Assembly (NCBI GenBank): GCA_030765535.1
Contig: JAVCCH010000103.1
Location: 1-34,341 of the forward strand
DNA from: Candidatus Tenebribacter davisii
Lineage (GTDB): Bacteria; Cloacimonadota; Cloacimonadia; Cloacimonadales; TCS61
Length of the DNA stretch: 34,341 bases
Direction of reading: 5' to 3'
The notes beneath the pieces were generated by a model. That model was not told the origin of the DNA. It was given only the letters and a program-made list of their open reading frames with translations, and made no database searches. Of this stretch, positions 7,299-16,914 are shown piece by piece. A program made the position numbers and the translations under genes. Position 1 is the stretch's first letter; the number at the start of each line of letters is the position of its first letter.

Positions 7299-7964
7299 TT
7301 ATAAATTGTAATTATCTGAAATTTTAAGTTGGAGATCGTAAATTAAGAATATTGTACTTAATTGTATTAGCTGTATGATATAAACAAGAGATCCCAGGGA
7401 ACTTTCTGAAATAAATTGATAATTTTCAATGATTATAAAGATGAAATAAACCGATATTAACAACATAACAATCCTAAAAGAATTACTAGCTAACCCTCTC
7501 TTTTTTACGTTCTTAATATTTTTAATTAATCCTTTAAATATAAAAGCAAAACTCACAACTCCTACTAGAGTAGTTATTAAATAGACAAGCAACCATGAAT
7601 TGCCCAGATTATCCAGCTTGATCATATTACTAGAGATAATAATAAAGACTATACCAAATAGTTTTAATAAACAGCGTTCCAACAGATTCAAGATTATTTT
7701 TTCGTTTTTAGCAAATCCGATGAGAAAGAAGCCAGCACTGGTAATTAAATAGAGAACAGATATAAACCATGAAGCAAAATTAACAGTGTAAGTATAATCG
7801 AATTGCCCTAATATGAAATGAACTAATTTTGCTGGAAAGCCACTATCTTTGAGCAATATGAAATGAAAGCTAAAAAAATGTGATAGTATTGATAATATAA
7901 TTATTACTATCCCTATAATAAGCAAGGGAGTTTTTAATAATTTAAGAAATTCTTTGAGTTTCAT
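7299..7964 (-). CDS. Six-helix membrane protein of unknown function
   Basis: A 221-residue protein made almost wholly of hydrophobic helices, at about 12-34, 62-84, 98-113, 122-145, 163-180 and 190-210, with positively charged links between some of them. I do not recognise the family. GGAGG lies 6 bases ahead of the ATG at 7964, supporting translation. It lies downstream of manA with a 37-base gap on the same strand (manA ends at 8002), so the two could be co-transcribed, but no functional link is evident. Confidence 0.65.
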   Translation of the reverse strand: MKLKEFLKLLKTPLLIIGIVIIILSILSHFFSFHFILLKDSGFPAKLVHFILGQFDYTYTVNFASWFISVLYLITSAGFFLIGFAKNEKIILNLLERCLLKLFGIVFIIISSNMIKLDNLGNSWLLVYLITTLVGVVSFAFIFKGLIKNIKNVKKRGLASNSFRIVMLLISVYFIFIIIENYQFISESSLGSLVYIIQLIQLSTIFLIYDLQLKISDNYNL

Positions 7965-8001
7965 TTATACCTCCAGCAAAGTTATCACAATATTATACTC
8001 A

Positions 8002-9222
8002 TTATGGGACAATCACTCTAAAAAATTCTAAATTACCGACAATTTCATAATTAGTTATTGCAAAAGGAATAAACACAGAATCTCCCTGTTTTACCTCAAG
8101 TGATGAGTCAGACCATTTGATCACACCTGAACCTTCTGTGAATAGAATTATTTCAGCACTTAATATCTTTGAATTCTCATATATTTGCTTATCCTTTATG
8201 GTGATCTTTGAAAGTTGAAATTCAACTGCTGGAGTTTTATAAATTTGTTCATAGTTATTGATGGCAGGACTGATCCATTTTAAGCCATTATAGTCAAAAT
8301 TGAGTATTCTGAGAAGTTCAGGAATATCAATTTTTTTTGATGTAAGTCCACCACGAAGCACATTATCAGAATTTGCCATAACTTCTACACCACAACCGCT
8401 CAAATAAGAGTGTAAAACACCTGCATTGATAAAAATGGCTTCAGCAGGTTTTAATTTAACAATATTCAAAAATAGCGGGGAGTAAACACCCATATCCTTT
8501 GGATAGATAGCTGCCAGTTTTGCTATCCATTTGAATATTAATACTTCTTGTTCGTCCCTTGGTCTTAAATCTTTAAATTTACCAATCAAATTACTAATTT
8601 GTTTTATTTTATTACTGTCATTCTTATTCATTATTGTAGTAAATATTTTTTTTAAGTTCTTTATTGATGAATCAATCTTTAATTCACTAATAAATAATTT
8701 AAGATCCTCTAATTTTAGATATTCCAGTCTTTCAATAATTTTATTTATAGGCTGAAATTCACACATTAATTCGAATGGAGTTAAGGCACAGATAATTTCC
8801 GGTTTATGATTTTTATCTTTATAAGTTCTCTGTGGTGAATCTAACTTAATATTCTTATTATTCTCAAGCATAAAACCTTTTTCAGCTTGAGTTTTATTGG
8901 GGTGCGCCTGAATTGAAAGTGGACTTGCTGCTGCCAGAACTTTAAACAAAAAAGGTAACTCATTATTATACTTTTCAGCAATTTTCTTCCCCAGCATAGT
9001 TACAGGATCATCACTAATAACCGCTGATAATGATATCTCTTTTCTGTTTAACTTTATTCTGGAAGGTGCCAGTGGATGACTTCCCATCCACATTTCTGCT
9101 TGTGGATCATGTGAATTTTCATCCTTTCCCAATAGATTAGAGATAAAAGTTTTAGATCCCCAAGAATATTCACGGATCGGATTTCTTAACTTATAAATTT
9201 TTATATTTCCAAGTTTACTCAT
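8002..9222 (-). CDS. manA: Class I mannose-6-phosphate isomerase
   Basis: A 406-residue zinc-dependent isomerase linking fructose-6-phosphate to mannose-6-phosphate, the entry to GDP-mannose and surface glycan synthesis. The N-terminus shows NPIREYSWGS; zinc ligands are expected in SIQAHPNK, in NHKPEII, and in the later VLHSYLSG. The family signature GVEVMANSDNVLRGGLTSKKID is present (written here only as its key parts: MANSDN and LRGGLT). A C-terminal cupin strand region ends with SVFIPFAITNYEI. AAGGA lies 8 bases before the ATG. The length matches the family. Confidence 0.93.
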   Translation of the reverse strand: MSKLGNIKIYKLRNPIREYSWGSKTFISNLLGKDENSHDPQAEMWMGSHPLAPSRIKLNRKEISLSAVISDDPVTMLGKKIAEKYNNELPFLFKVLAAASPLSIQAHPNKTQAEKGFMLENNKNIKLDSPQRTYKDKNHKPEIICALTPFELMCEFQPINKIIERLEYLKLEDLKLFISELKIDSSIKNLKKIFTTIMNKNDSNKIKQISNLIGKFKDLRPRDEQEVLIFKWIAKLAAIYPKDMGVYSPLFLNIVKLKPAEAIFINAGVLHSYLSGCGVEVMANSDNVLRGGLTSKKIDIPELLRILNFDYNGLKWISPAINNYEQIYKTPAVEFQLSKITIKDKQIYENSKILSAEIILFTEGSGVIKWSDSSLEVKQGDSVFIPFAITNYEIVGNLEFFRVIVP

Positions 9223-9311
9223 AAAATAATCCTTATATTTAATGACCTTGTTTAATTTCCATTCTAATATAAATAACCGTCAAGTATTACCATAATATCT
9301 CAATATCAAGT

Positions 9312-9342
9312 AAAAAGGGACCTGGAATTAACCCAAGTCCCT
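9312..9342 (-). terminator. Intrinsic terminator after the OmpA-like gene
   Basis: On the - strand, ten-base arms AGGGACTTGG and CCAGGTCCCT pair fully with one G-U, around a GTTAATT loop, followed by TTTTTAC. It lies just beyond the OmpA stop and closes the long envelope gene run. Confidence 0.85.
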
Positions 9343-9364
9343 ATCATTTATCAATTCTTAAGAA

Positions 9365-10927
9365 TTACTTTGTTCTAAAGAATTCGATACGTCTATTTTT
9401 AGCTCTTCCTTCTTTTGTTTTATTGGAAGTAACAGGATGATCAGGACCTAGACCTATAGCTCGTAATCTGTGATCTTTAATGCCTTGATTGATCAAATAA
9501 CGTCGTACAGCTTCAGCTCTTCTTCGTGATAATTTCATATTAAGTGCTCTTGAGCCACTGCTGTCAGTATGTCCGCTGATCTCAAGATGCATCTCATTAT
9601 AATCCTTAAGAGTTCTAACAACTTTATCCAATACAAGCTTCGCATTATTTTTTAGTTCGGCGCTTCCAACTTTAAAATTCACACCTTCAAGAACAATCGG
9701 TGATTTTTTCTCAAAAATGATCTCAGGTTTTTTATCCGGGCAACCATCATCATCCTGGAAGCCATTGAATGTTTCTGGTTTTAGTGGGCATTTGTCCTCT
9801 GCATCCATAAAACCATCCCCATCAGTATCAGCATTGTTTGGATCAGTCATGTGAATTAATACTTCATCACCGTCGTTAAGTGTATCATTATCTGTATCAG
9901 CATTAGCCGGGTCTGTATTATAGTTATTAACCTCATCTCCATCACTTAAACTATCCGCATCAGTATCGACAGAAACAGGATTCGTTTTATAAGTATAAAT
10001 TTCTTCATAATCGTTAATACCATCCATATCCGTATCAGCAACATTAGGATCAGTTCCCGTACTATCGGCACTAATGAATATTCCGGTATTTGTTTCTACT
10101 GAATCAACAAGTGCATCACCATCATTATCATACTCGGGACAACCATCTTCATCTTCAAAACCATCAAAATCTTCCGGTACAAAGGGACACTTATCAAGTT
10201 TGTCTTCAATTTCATCACCATCGGAATCTCTCCAGCCGCCAAAGCGGAGAGTTATTCCAAATCCTGCTGACAAATTACCGGTCTGCACATCACCTCGATT
10301 AAGATCTGTTGTAGATTCACCAGACATATCGTCTTTCTGATTAAATAATCTTTGATATTTTATTCCAAAATCTATTCCGACCGTACGAGAAATTTCCCAC
10401 TCAATTCCACCACCTATATTGGCTATGAAGTTAGTACCAGAAAATGATACAGAACCAGAAGGATGCGAAACGGGAACATTCAACTCATTATGAGACACAA
10501 AATCTTCTGTATTCTCACAATTCCATTTCATCATACCCATTCCACCTGTTAAATATGGGATCCAGTTCTGATCCTGGATAAGATTATAACGTCCGAAGAC
10601 AGAGATCGGGATAAAGGTTGTTTTAAATGGTGCCTCTTCTTTTGAAACGATATGACTCATAACTTCCATAAGTTGATCTTTATCGCGAACAGTAACAAAA
10701 CCATATCCGGCTTCAATACCGACACCAATTTTACGTGTGATATAGTATCCACCATTAAACTCAGCTAATATTCTCACTGAACTGTCATCTTCTTCACCAC
10801 CGATAAGCTTAGTTGCATTAGTATGAATTCCGGTGAATATTTGTCTTTGGAAAATTTGAGCAAAGACATTGCTGCTTATCAATACAACCATCGAAATAAT
10901 TATTAATAATACTTTAGTTCTACTCAT
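9365..10927 (-). CDS. OmpA-family outer-membrane protein with thrombospondin type 3 repeats
   Basis: A 520-residue outer-membrane anchor protein. Signal peptide at about 1-24 (cleavage near VFAQ). Residues 25-230 form a probable 8-strand OmpA-type barrel (GGYYITRKIGVGIEAGYGF, ending GFGITLRFGG). Residues 233-395 are Asp-rich calcium-binding repeats of the TSP3 type (DSDGDEIEDKLDKC, DTDMDGINDYEE, DTDGDGFMDAEDKC). Residues 410-520 are the OmpA C-terminal peptidoglycan-binding domain with GHTDSSGS and the LSRRRAEAVRRYL helix. It ties the outer membrane to the cell wall. GGAGGAG precedes the start. It is the last gene before the terminator, 32 bases after the FN3 gene. Confidence 0.93.
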   Translation of the reverse strand: MSRTKVLLIIISMVVLISSNVFAQIFQRQIFTGIHTNATKLIGGEEDDSSVRILAEFNGGYYITRKIGVGIEAGYGFVTVRDKDQLMEVMSHIVSKEEAPFKTTFIPISVFGRYNLIQDQNWIPYLTGGMGMMKWNCENTEDFVSHNELNVPVSHPSGSVSFSGTNFIANIGGGIEWEISRTVGIDFGIKYQRLFNQKDDMSGESTTDLNRGDVQTGNLSAGFGITLRFGGWRDSDGDEIEDKLDKCPFVPEDFDGFEDEDGCPEYDNDGDALVDSVETNTGIFISADSTGTDPNVADTDMDGINDYEEIYTYKTNPVSVDTDADSLSDGDEVNNYNTDPANADTDNDTLNDGDEVLIHMTDPNNADTDGDGFMDAEDKCPLKPETFNGFQDDDGCPDKKPEIIFEKKSPIVLEGVNFKVGSAELKNNAKLVLDKVVRTLKDYNEMHLEISGHTDSSGSRALNMKLSRRRAEAVRRYLINQGIKDHRLRAIGLGPDHPVTSNKTKEGRAKNRRIEFFRTK

Positions 10928-10959
10928 ATGTAATACTCCTCCTGAAATTATTTATTAAT

Positions 10960-13900
10960 TTATTTATTTTCACTTAAAGCACCCATATCACTTCTGGATC
11001 CATCAACATCTTTAAACTCATCTGATGGATCTCCTGCGTCAATACAAGGTGAATCATTCAGCAAATTATAATCTCTATTTTCTACATCTTTAAATTTTGG
11101 ATCTTCATTCATCACTCCTGTTTTAAAGAATAATGAACCATTATTATTTGTTAGAAATCCATCTTCAGCATTCATGATATTTGAATAACTAATAGTCATT
11201 TTTATATCGCCAAATTTATGGAAACATACTTCCTGAGGCGAATTATTCCATAAGATCGAGCTGAATACTTTAGGATTGGAGAAATTATTACAATAAATAC
11301 CACCACCGAATTTGGCTGAATTATCACAGATTGTCAAATTTCTCCAAATGGATGTTGAATACTGTGAATAAATACCTCCGCCAAAACCATATTCATTGCC
11401 GGATACTTCATTTCCCGCAATTACACATCTATAAAGTTCCGGATTTGAATTATAAATATAAATGCCACCGCCAAATTCGTTAGCTTTGTTATCTATAATT
11501 TCCAAATTGCTCAACTTCGGATCGGAGTTGCTTAAATAGATTCCTCCTCCGTATCCTTGTTTTAAACCTAGAGATGTATTATTCACGATTTTTACATTAC
11601 TAATTTCAGAATTGGAATTATAAAGATAAATTCCTCCTCCAAATTTTTCAGCTTTATTATCCTTAATTATCACGTTTTTGATCGTTGGGCTGGAATTATA
11701 AATAAATATTCCACCACCGCGATGTGCATTTCCAGAACCATTTTGTATGGTAAATCCGATCAATTGAGCTGCCGCTGTTTCTTCATTTTGGAAATTTACT
11801 GCACTTTCAGAATTTTTCCCATCAATTATTGTGTTTGTTATATATGATCTGTCTTGTGTATTCAGGAAGTTTGAACAAACCGTTATGTTTTTCCCTTCAA
11901 AATCGATATTTTCTCGATAGGTACCTGGTTGTACGATTACAAAATCTCCTGATAATGCGAAATCAATTGCTGACTGGATCGTGGGATGATCTTCAGGAAC
12001 CCGTCTTTTCCCAAAATGACAAGCGATGGAATAAACAGTTGATTTGGGAGATTCATTTCTATTGATATAACTAAAAATCCTATAAAAATATTCTTTGTGT
12101 ATCTTTACATCGTTATCTATGTATCGGATAGTATTTTCTGAGACTGTTGCAATTGTCTCAAAATTAGTCTCTTCCGTTCTTCGCTGGATCTTATAGCCAT
12201 CTTCAATTTTGCTATTATCCGTCCAATTTAGTTTCACCTGACGATCTGCAATTGATGATATTTTAAAATCTTCTGGGACAAGTAGTCCATAGTACAAATT
12301 TACTGTATTAGTATAATGTGATAGATTCAGGTCTGTATATGCTCGTACCCGATATGAATAGTTACTATCATATTTTAATCTTTCATCTAAAAATTCAGTT
12401 ACATTAGCTTTTGTTTGTTTTATTAATTCGAAATTGGATCCATTTTTACTTCTCTCGATTTTGTATCCTTTTTCAAAGTAGCAATTATCTACCCAATTGA
12501 GTTTAATCTTATTTGCTGAAATTATCTCCACCTTTAGATTTGTAGGATATGGAAATATTGTATTTAAATATTCAATATTGGAAAAATCAGATTTATTTAC
12601 AGCTGTTAACGCCTGCACTCTAAAATAATATGTTTTCTCAAATTTCAGGCTATTATCAACATAAGAAGTTGTATTTGCAGGAAGTGAAACCATAGTTCTA
12701 AATTCTTCATCTTCCACTTTTCTTTCTATTTTATATCCTGTTTCGAACTCACAATTATCTTCCCAGTAAAGTGAAACAGTCCGATCATCAAGAATTTCCG
12801 AGCTTAAGTAAGAAGGTTCAGGGAAAACTGTTCTTACTATGATCTCATCAGAATAATCAGAAGTATTTAAAGTTGTAACAGAAGCCACCCTATAAATATA
12901 TTGGATGCCATACGAAAGTCCATTTTCAATATAATTATCGGCAGTTGCAGGAAGTTTCTTAACTAAGGAAAATTTGTTCCCTTCTGATTTTCTTTCTATA
13001 ATAAATCCTGTATTAAAAGTGGAATTATCCTTCCAGGTTAATTTTACAGATCGATCATCAATTACCAACACTGAGAGATAAGATGGTCCTGGAAAAATAG
13101 TTTTAGCCGATAGAATATTTGAGTAAGCGGATTCAGAAACAGGTGTATATGCCAATACTCTATAATTATATGGAGTTCCATAAGAAAGTCCTTTATCAAG
13201 GTAAAAAGTAGAATTAGGCTTTAGATCAGCAATCTCTTCGAAATCACCATTATTCTCTTTTCTTTCCAATTTGTATCCGGTTTCAAAAGAGCAGTTATCT
13301 TCCCAATATAGCTTAAGCGATTGATCATCTACATTTTCCGCATAAAGATTTTCGGGTCCTGGAAAATCAGTTTTAGTTCCAACTTCATTTGAATATTCTG
13401 ATTCATTTACTTTTGATAATGCTTTGATACGGTAAGTATATTCATTTCCCAGCTGCATATCTTTATCAAGATAATCACGTTCTTCAATCCCTAATTTACC
13501 AATAATCTCATATTCACCATCATCTATTTTTCGTTCAAGAATATATTCTTTTGCCAATGTAGATCTGTCTTCCCAGTATAATTTCGCTGAATGATCATCT
13601 TGAACATCTATAAATAATTTTTGGGGAGAGGGAAAGACTAATTCTGTTGAGGAAGATACACTTGGTCTAGATTCATTAACATTAGAATATGCTACGACGT
13701 TATAAGTATATTTCTTGCCATCCATCAGTTTTTCATCAACATAATAACGTGAATCAGCTACAATATCTGCAACTTCAATAAATTCTTCGTTATCTGTTTT
13801 TCTATAAATTTTATATCCATTTTCAAAATTATACAAATCATCCCAAGTAAGACGAACGGATTGGTCATCAAGAGCATTTACTTTAAAATTGGAAGGAGAC

Positions 13901-14559
13901 CGAAATTCTGTCTCCACGGTAATTTTATCTGAAGGTAAAGATCGATTAAATTCAGATTCAGCGATAACTTGATAGTAGTATTTTTTTCCAACTGTAAGAC
14001 CTTCATCCACAAATTCAGTTTCATCAGCATCAACTTTCCCAATTTCAGAATATTCTGAATCCATTTCTTTACGTTCAATTATATATCCTGATTCAAAATC
14101 ACAGTTATCCTGCCAGCTTAGTTTCAGGGATTGATCATTTATTGTTTTAATAAATAGATTTGAAGGATTTGGGAAAAAAGTGGAGACGGAAATTTCATCA
14201 GAGAATTCCGATTCCATATTCTCATCATAACATTTAACTTTGTAAGAATAATTTACATTAAACTTCAACTCTTCATCAACAAAAAAAGGTTTATTTTTTT
14301 CCAATTCTTTAATTTTAATAAAATCTTCATTAACTTTCTTTCTAAACAGAAGAAAACCGGTTATATCATTATTCATATTTTGCCAGCGTAATGAAATTGT
14401 ATGATCATTCAAGGCCTTAGCTGATAGATTAGCAGGTTGTTCAAGAATTAGGATTTTATTGTCCAACGTATCTTCAATTGATGTTTCTGTTTCTAGTTCT
14501 TGAGTAAAAGCAAAACAAGTTATCAACAATATAGATAAAAACAGTGTACATCTTCTCAT
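10960..14559 (-). CDS. Surface protein with nine FN3 domains and a C-terminal beta-helix
   Basis: A 1199-residue exported protein. Signal peptide about 1-19 (ITCFAFTQ). Nine fibronectin type III modules of about 90 residues fill residues 38-850; each starts with a P-x-x-L/F line, has the L-x-W-x-D/N motif and an ERK strand, and ends with YxYRV and a hydrophobic linker ending in FP. Residues about 855-1130 form a right-handed parallel beta-helix (PDHPTIQSAID-like start, then repeated GGGIY coils), ending CIDAGDPSD and DGSRSDMGA. Such proteins bind or cleave polysaccharide, but no catalytic residues can be assigned. It lacks a recognisable T9SS C-terminal sorting domain although SprA is encoded nearby. 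GGGGG precedes the ATG. Confidence 0.88.
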   Translation of the reverse strand: MRRCTLFLSILLITCFAFTQELETETSIEDTLDNKILILEQPANLSAKALNDHTISLRWQNMNNDITGFLLFRKKVNEDFIKIKELEKNKPFFVDEELKFNVNYSYKVKCYDENMESEFSDEISVSTFFPNPSNLFIKTINDQSLKLSWQDNCDFESGYIIERKEMDSEYSEIGKVDADETEFVDEGLTVGKKYYYQVIAESEFNRSLPSDKITVETEFRSPSNFKVNALDDQSVRLTWDDLYNFENGYKIYRKTDNEEFIEVADIVADSRYYVDEKLMDGKKYTYNVVAYSNVNESRPSVSSSTELVFPSPQKLFIDVQDDHSAKLYWEDRSTLAKEYILERKIDDGEYEIIGKLGIEERDYLDKDMQLGNEYTYRIKALSKVNESEYSNEVGTKTDFPGPENLYAENVDDQSLKLYWEDNCSFETGYKLERKENNGDFEEIADLKPNSTFYLDKGLSYGTPYNYRVLAYTPVSESAYSNILSAKTIFPGPSYLSVLVIDDRSVKLTWKDNSTFNTGFIIERKSEGNKFSLVKKLPATADNYIENGLSYGIQYIYRVASVTTLNTSDYSDEIIVRTVFPEPSYLSSEILDDRTVSLYWEDNCEFETGYKIERKVEDEEFRTMVSLPANTTSYVDNSLKFEKTYYFRVQALTAVNKSDFSNIEYLNTIFPYPTNLKVEIISANKIKLNWVDNCYFEKGYKIERSKNGSNFELIKQTKANVTEFLDERLKYDSNYSYRVRAYTDLNLSHYTNTVNLYYGLLVPEDFKISSIADRQVKLNWTDNSKIEDGYKIQRRTEETNFETIATVSENTIRYIDNDVKIHKEYFYRIFSYINRNESPKSTVYSIACHFGKRRVPEDHPTIQSAIDFALSGDFVIVQPGTYRENIDFEGKNITVCSNFLNTQDRSYITNTIIDGKNSESAVNFQNEETAAAQLIGFTIQNGSGNAHRGGGIFIYNSSPTIKNVIIKDNKAEKFGGGIYLYNSNSEISNVKIVNNTSLGLKQGYGGGIYLSNSDPKLSNLEIIDNKANEFGGGIYIYNSNPELYRCVIAGNEVSGNEYGFGGGIYSQYSTSIWRNLTICDNSAKFGGGIYCNNFSNPKVFSSILWNNSPQEVCFHKFGDIKMTISYSNIMNAEDGFLTNNNGSLFFKTGVMNEDPKFKDVENRDYNLLNDSPCIDAGDPSDEFKDVDGSRSDMGALSENK

Positions 14560-14632
14560 GTTTCCCCCAAAATTTTCTAAACAAATTTTATTTATATTTA
14601 CTTTATGTTAAATGTTTATAAATTTTAGTAAG

Positions 14633-15097
14633 TTATGTTGTCAATAAATTATTGAGTTTGTCTTTCATTGCAACATAATGAGAACCATGCCAATAAATAC
14701 TTCCACATTTACGACAAATTTTAAACTCTGAGAAATTATCTATGATATCTCGGGGTATCAAATTCTCAATACTTTTTACATCAATATCTTTTAAAATGTA
14801 ATTACACTTTGTACATCTTGTGAATATTAACTCATTATCCAGTTTTATTATATTTAACAACTCCATGATCTGTTCATCACTTTTTTCAGATTTAATAAGA
14901 ATTCTGAGGAATTGCTCTTTTCTAGATGCGATCTTTTTACTTCTAGTTAAAAATATTCTGTGTTCTTTCTCACACAGATATATTTTCTTTTTTGAACTTA
15001 TACACTTATAAACTGCTGAATCATAGCCCAGTATTCTCAACCATTTTGCAAGTTTACCTAAATTTTCATCCAGAAGAAATTTTTTGTTTTTTTGCAT
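14633..15097 (-). CDS. Mut7-C domain protein with zinc ribbon, altered active site
   Basis: A 154-residue Mut7-C family protein (PIN-like RNase fold). The N-terminus has FLLDENLGKLAKWLRILGYDS, a near-perfect family start, with D10 as the first acid. The C-terminal zinc ribbon has CTKC and CRKCG pairs followed by YWHGSHY. The usual second and third acidic sites are changed: the DxxLL segment is replaced by a lysine-rich SSKKK stretch and the LTRD motif reads LTRS. It may therefore bind RNA or a partner without cutting. It starts 5 bases after the mlaF stop with no clear ribosome binding site, so it is probably coupled to the MCE operon. The role there is unknown. Confidence 0.8.
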   Translation of the reverse strand: MQKNKKFLLDENLGKLAKWLRILGYDSAVYKCISSKKKIYLCEKEHRIFLTRSKKIASRKEQFLRILIKSEKSDEQIMELLNIIKLDNELIFTRCTKCNYILKDIDVKSIENLIPRDIIDNFSEFKICRKCGSIYWHGSHYVAMKDKLNNLLTT

Positions 15098-15102
15098 AAA
15101 TA

Positions 15103-15843
15103 TTAAAATTTACCTACTTCGAAAAACGTTTTTATTTCAGGTATTTCAGTGTGCTTTGCTTCATTTAGAGTTCCGCTGAATAATACTTTTCCATTATCTA
15201 AAAAGATGATCCTATCGGCAATTCGATGTATACTGGCAAGTTCATGAGTTACAATCACGATTGACATATTAAGAAGATCTTTTAATTTTAGTATCAATTC
15301 ATCTAAAGAAGCACTTGTTAACGGATCAAGACCTGCAGAAGGTTCATCACAGATAAGGATATCCGGATCAAGTGCAATTGCTCTGGCAAGAGCAACTCTT
15401 TTTTTCATACCTCCAGAAAGCTCTGCCGGGACCATTTTTATTGCATGGCTCAAATTAACCAGGTCTAATTTTACTTTTATCATTTTCTCAATTACGTTTT
15501 TTGAAAGGTCTGTATGCTGTTCTAAAGGAATTGCAACGTTATCAAAGACACTAAGCGAATTAAGCAATGCACCATTTTGGAACAGCATTCCAATTTTGCT
15601 TAATATTTTATCAAATTCCTGTTCTTCAATTGAAGTAACTTCTTTATTAAAGATCTTAACTGAGCCGGAAAATGGCTGGTAAAGCTTGAGAATATTCTTT
15701 ATAAGAGTAGTTTTTCCACAGCCGCTCCCACCCAATATTACGGTAATTTCCTGAGGAAAGATATCTACTGAAATGTCATTTAATATAGTTTCATCACCAT
15801 ATTTAGCTACAAGGTTCTTAACTGAGATAATTGGTTCTTTCAT
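15103..15843 (-). CDS. mlaF: MlaF-like ABC transporter ATPase (MCE system)
   Basis: A 246-residue ATPase that powers the MlaE permease in phospholipid or other lipid transport across the envelope. Walker A GGSGCGKTT at 38-46, Q-loop LFQNGALL at 87-94, signature LSGGMKKR at 142-149, Walker B ILICDEPSAGLDP with D166 and E167, and the switch histidine H200. The FQNGALLNSLSV segment and KKRVALARA after the signature are typical of the MlaF/Mkl subgroup. It follows mlaE directly (2-base gap) with no strong ribosome binding site. Confidence 0.92.
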   Translation of the reverse strand: MKEPIISVKNLVAKYGDETILNDISVDIFPQEITVILGGSGCGKTTLIKNILKLYQPFSGSVKIFNKEVTSIEEQEFDKILSKIGMLFQNGALLNSLSVFDNVAIPLEQHTDLSKNVIEKMIKVKLDLVNLSHAIKMVPAELSGGMKKRVALARAIALDPDILICDEPSAGLDPLTSASLDELILKLKDLLNMSIVIVTHELASIHRIADRIIFLDNGKVLFSGTLNEAKHTEIPEIKTFFEVGKF

Positions 15844-15845
15844 AT

Positions 15846-16913
15846 TTAAAAATAGAAGATCAAGCTATTGATCGCATCTAGTATAATCACCCAGAAAATT
15901 GATGCTACAACTGCCTGTGTAGTTACTTTTCCTACACCCTCTGCTCCACCTTTAACATTAAATCCATAATAACTTCCAATAATAACAATAACCCAGGCAA
16001 AGAAATAACTTTTTCCCAATCCAATGAGAGCATCTCTAAGTGTAAGGATCTCAAAAATTCTGTTAATGAAAACCGTAGGACTAAGATCAAGATAAGTTAC
16101 TGCTATTATCAAACCGCCAAATATCCCTATCAAAGTAGATGCCGTAACTAAAAGCGGAATGCAGATCGTAATTGCGTGGAATTTGGGAACAACAATATAC
16201 CTTATTGGATTTATTGCCATCATTTTTAAAGCATCAATCTCTTCAGTAACCTGCATTGTAGCTATCTCAGAAGCAATTGAAGAGCCGCTCCTTCCGGCAA
16301 GAATTATAGCGGTAAGGATCGGTCCCATTTCCGTAACCATGGATATACCCATAAGATCAGCAACAAAAATATTTGCTCCAAATTGACGCAATTGTGCAGC
16401 AGATTGCAATGCCAGGATAAGTCCAAGTATCATCGAAAGTAAGGCTATGATCCCAAGCGCATCTACTCCTATAAACAAAGCTTGCTGAATGACAGAACCT
16501 TTACGTTGTCCTTTTTTATTAAAAATCCCTACAAATGACCAGAAAAATATATCTGCAATTAATATTATACCATTACTTATTGATTTTGTAAAATCAAAGA
16601 ATCCTGTTCCCAGCTTTGTAAAGAAATCTAATCTAATAATTGGACTAACAGATTTGATATTTACCGATGTAAACGTAGAATAAGCTTTCTGCACTATTTT
16701 ATTCATGGTTAATGATTTTTCCGGATCAAATTTCAGTTGTGATATAATTTCATCGATAAAAGCAATACCGGCACTATCTATCTTAGTTACATTCATCAGA
16801 TCAATTGTCTCAATTGAGTTTTCAAGATATTTGGAAAACTTATCAAGTAAAGCTGGTACAGTTAATTTTGTCAGTTCTCCCTCAAGAAATAGGGTTCTAG
16901 CTCTAATTTCCAT
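15846..16913 (-). CDS. mlaE: MlaE-like permease with N-terminal STAS domain
   Basis: A 355-residue inner-membrane permease of the MCE/Mla family. Residues 1-95 form a STAS domain (MTKIDSAGIAFIDEI core), equivalent to a fused MlaB that regulates the ATPase. The rest carries about five or six membrane helices, with the family signature AGRSGSSIASEIATM followed by VTEEIDALKMM, which is the cytoplasmic coupling region. It pairs with the MlaF ATPase and the MlaD substrate-binding protein encoded beside it. The start ATG lies one base after the stop of the upstream lipoprotein gene, so the genes are tightly coupled. No MlaC or MlaA homologue is seen in this operon. Confidence 0.92.
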   Translation of the reverse strand: MEIRARTLFLEGELTKLTVPALLDKFSKYLENSIETIDLMNVTKIDSAGIAFIDEIISQLKFDPEKSLTMNKIVQKAYSTFTSVNIKSVSPIIRLDFFTKLGTGFFDFTKSISNGIILIADIFFWSFVGIFNKKGQRKGSVIQQALFIGVDALGIIALLSMILGLILALQSAAQLRQFGANIFVADLMGISMVTEMGPILTAIILAGRSGSSIASEIATMQVTEEIDALKMMAINPIRYIVVPKFHAITICIPLLVTASTLIGIFGGLIIAVTYLDLSPTVFINRIFEILTLRDALIGLGKSYFFAWVIVIIGSYYGFNVKGGAEGVGKVTTQAVVASIFWVIILDAINSLIFYF

Positions 16914-16914
16914 A

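Noticed and set aside
10074-10340. Serine/histidine-rich frames on the plus strand opposite the OmpA gene
   Set aside because: They mirror the Asp-rich TSP3 repeats in antisense; no ribosome binding site.
10960-14559. Possible CRISPR-like or tandem DNA repeats
   Set aside because: The periodic signal is of diverged FN3 protein modules about 270 bases long, with no exact direct repeats or spacers.
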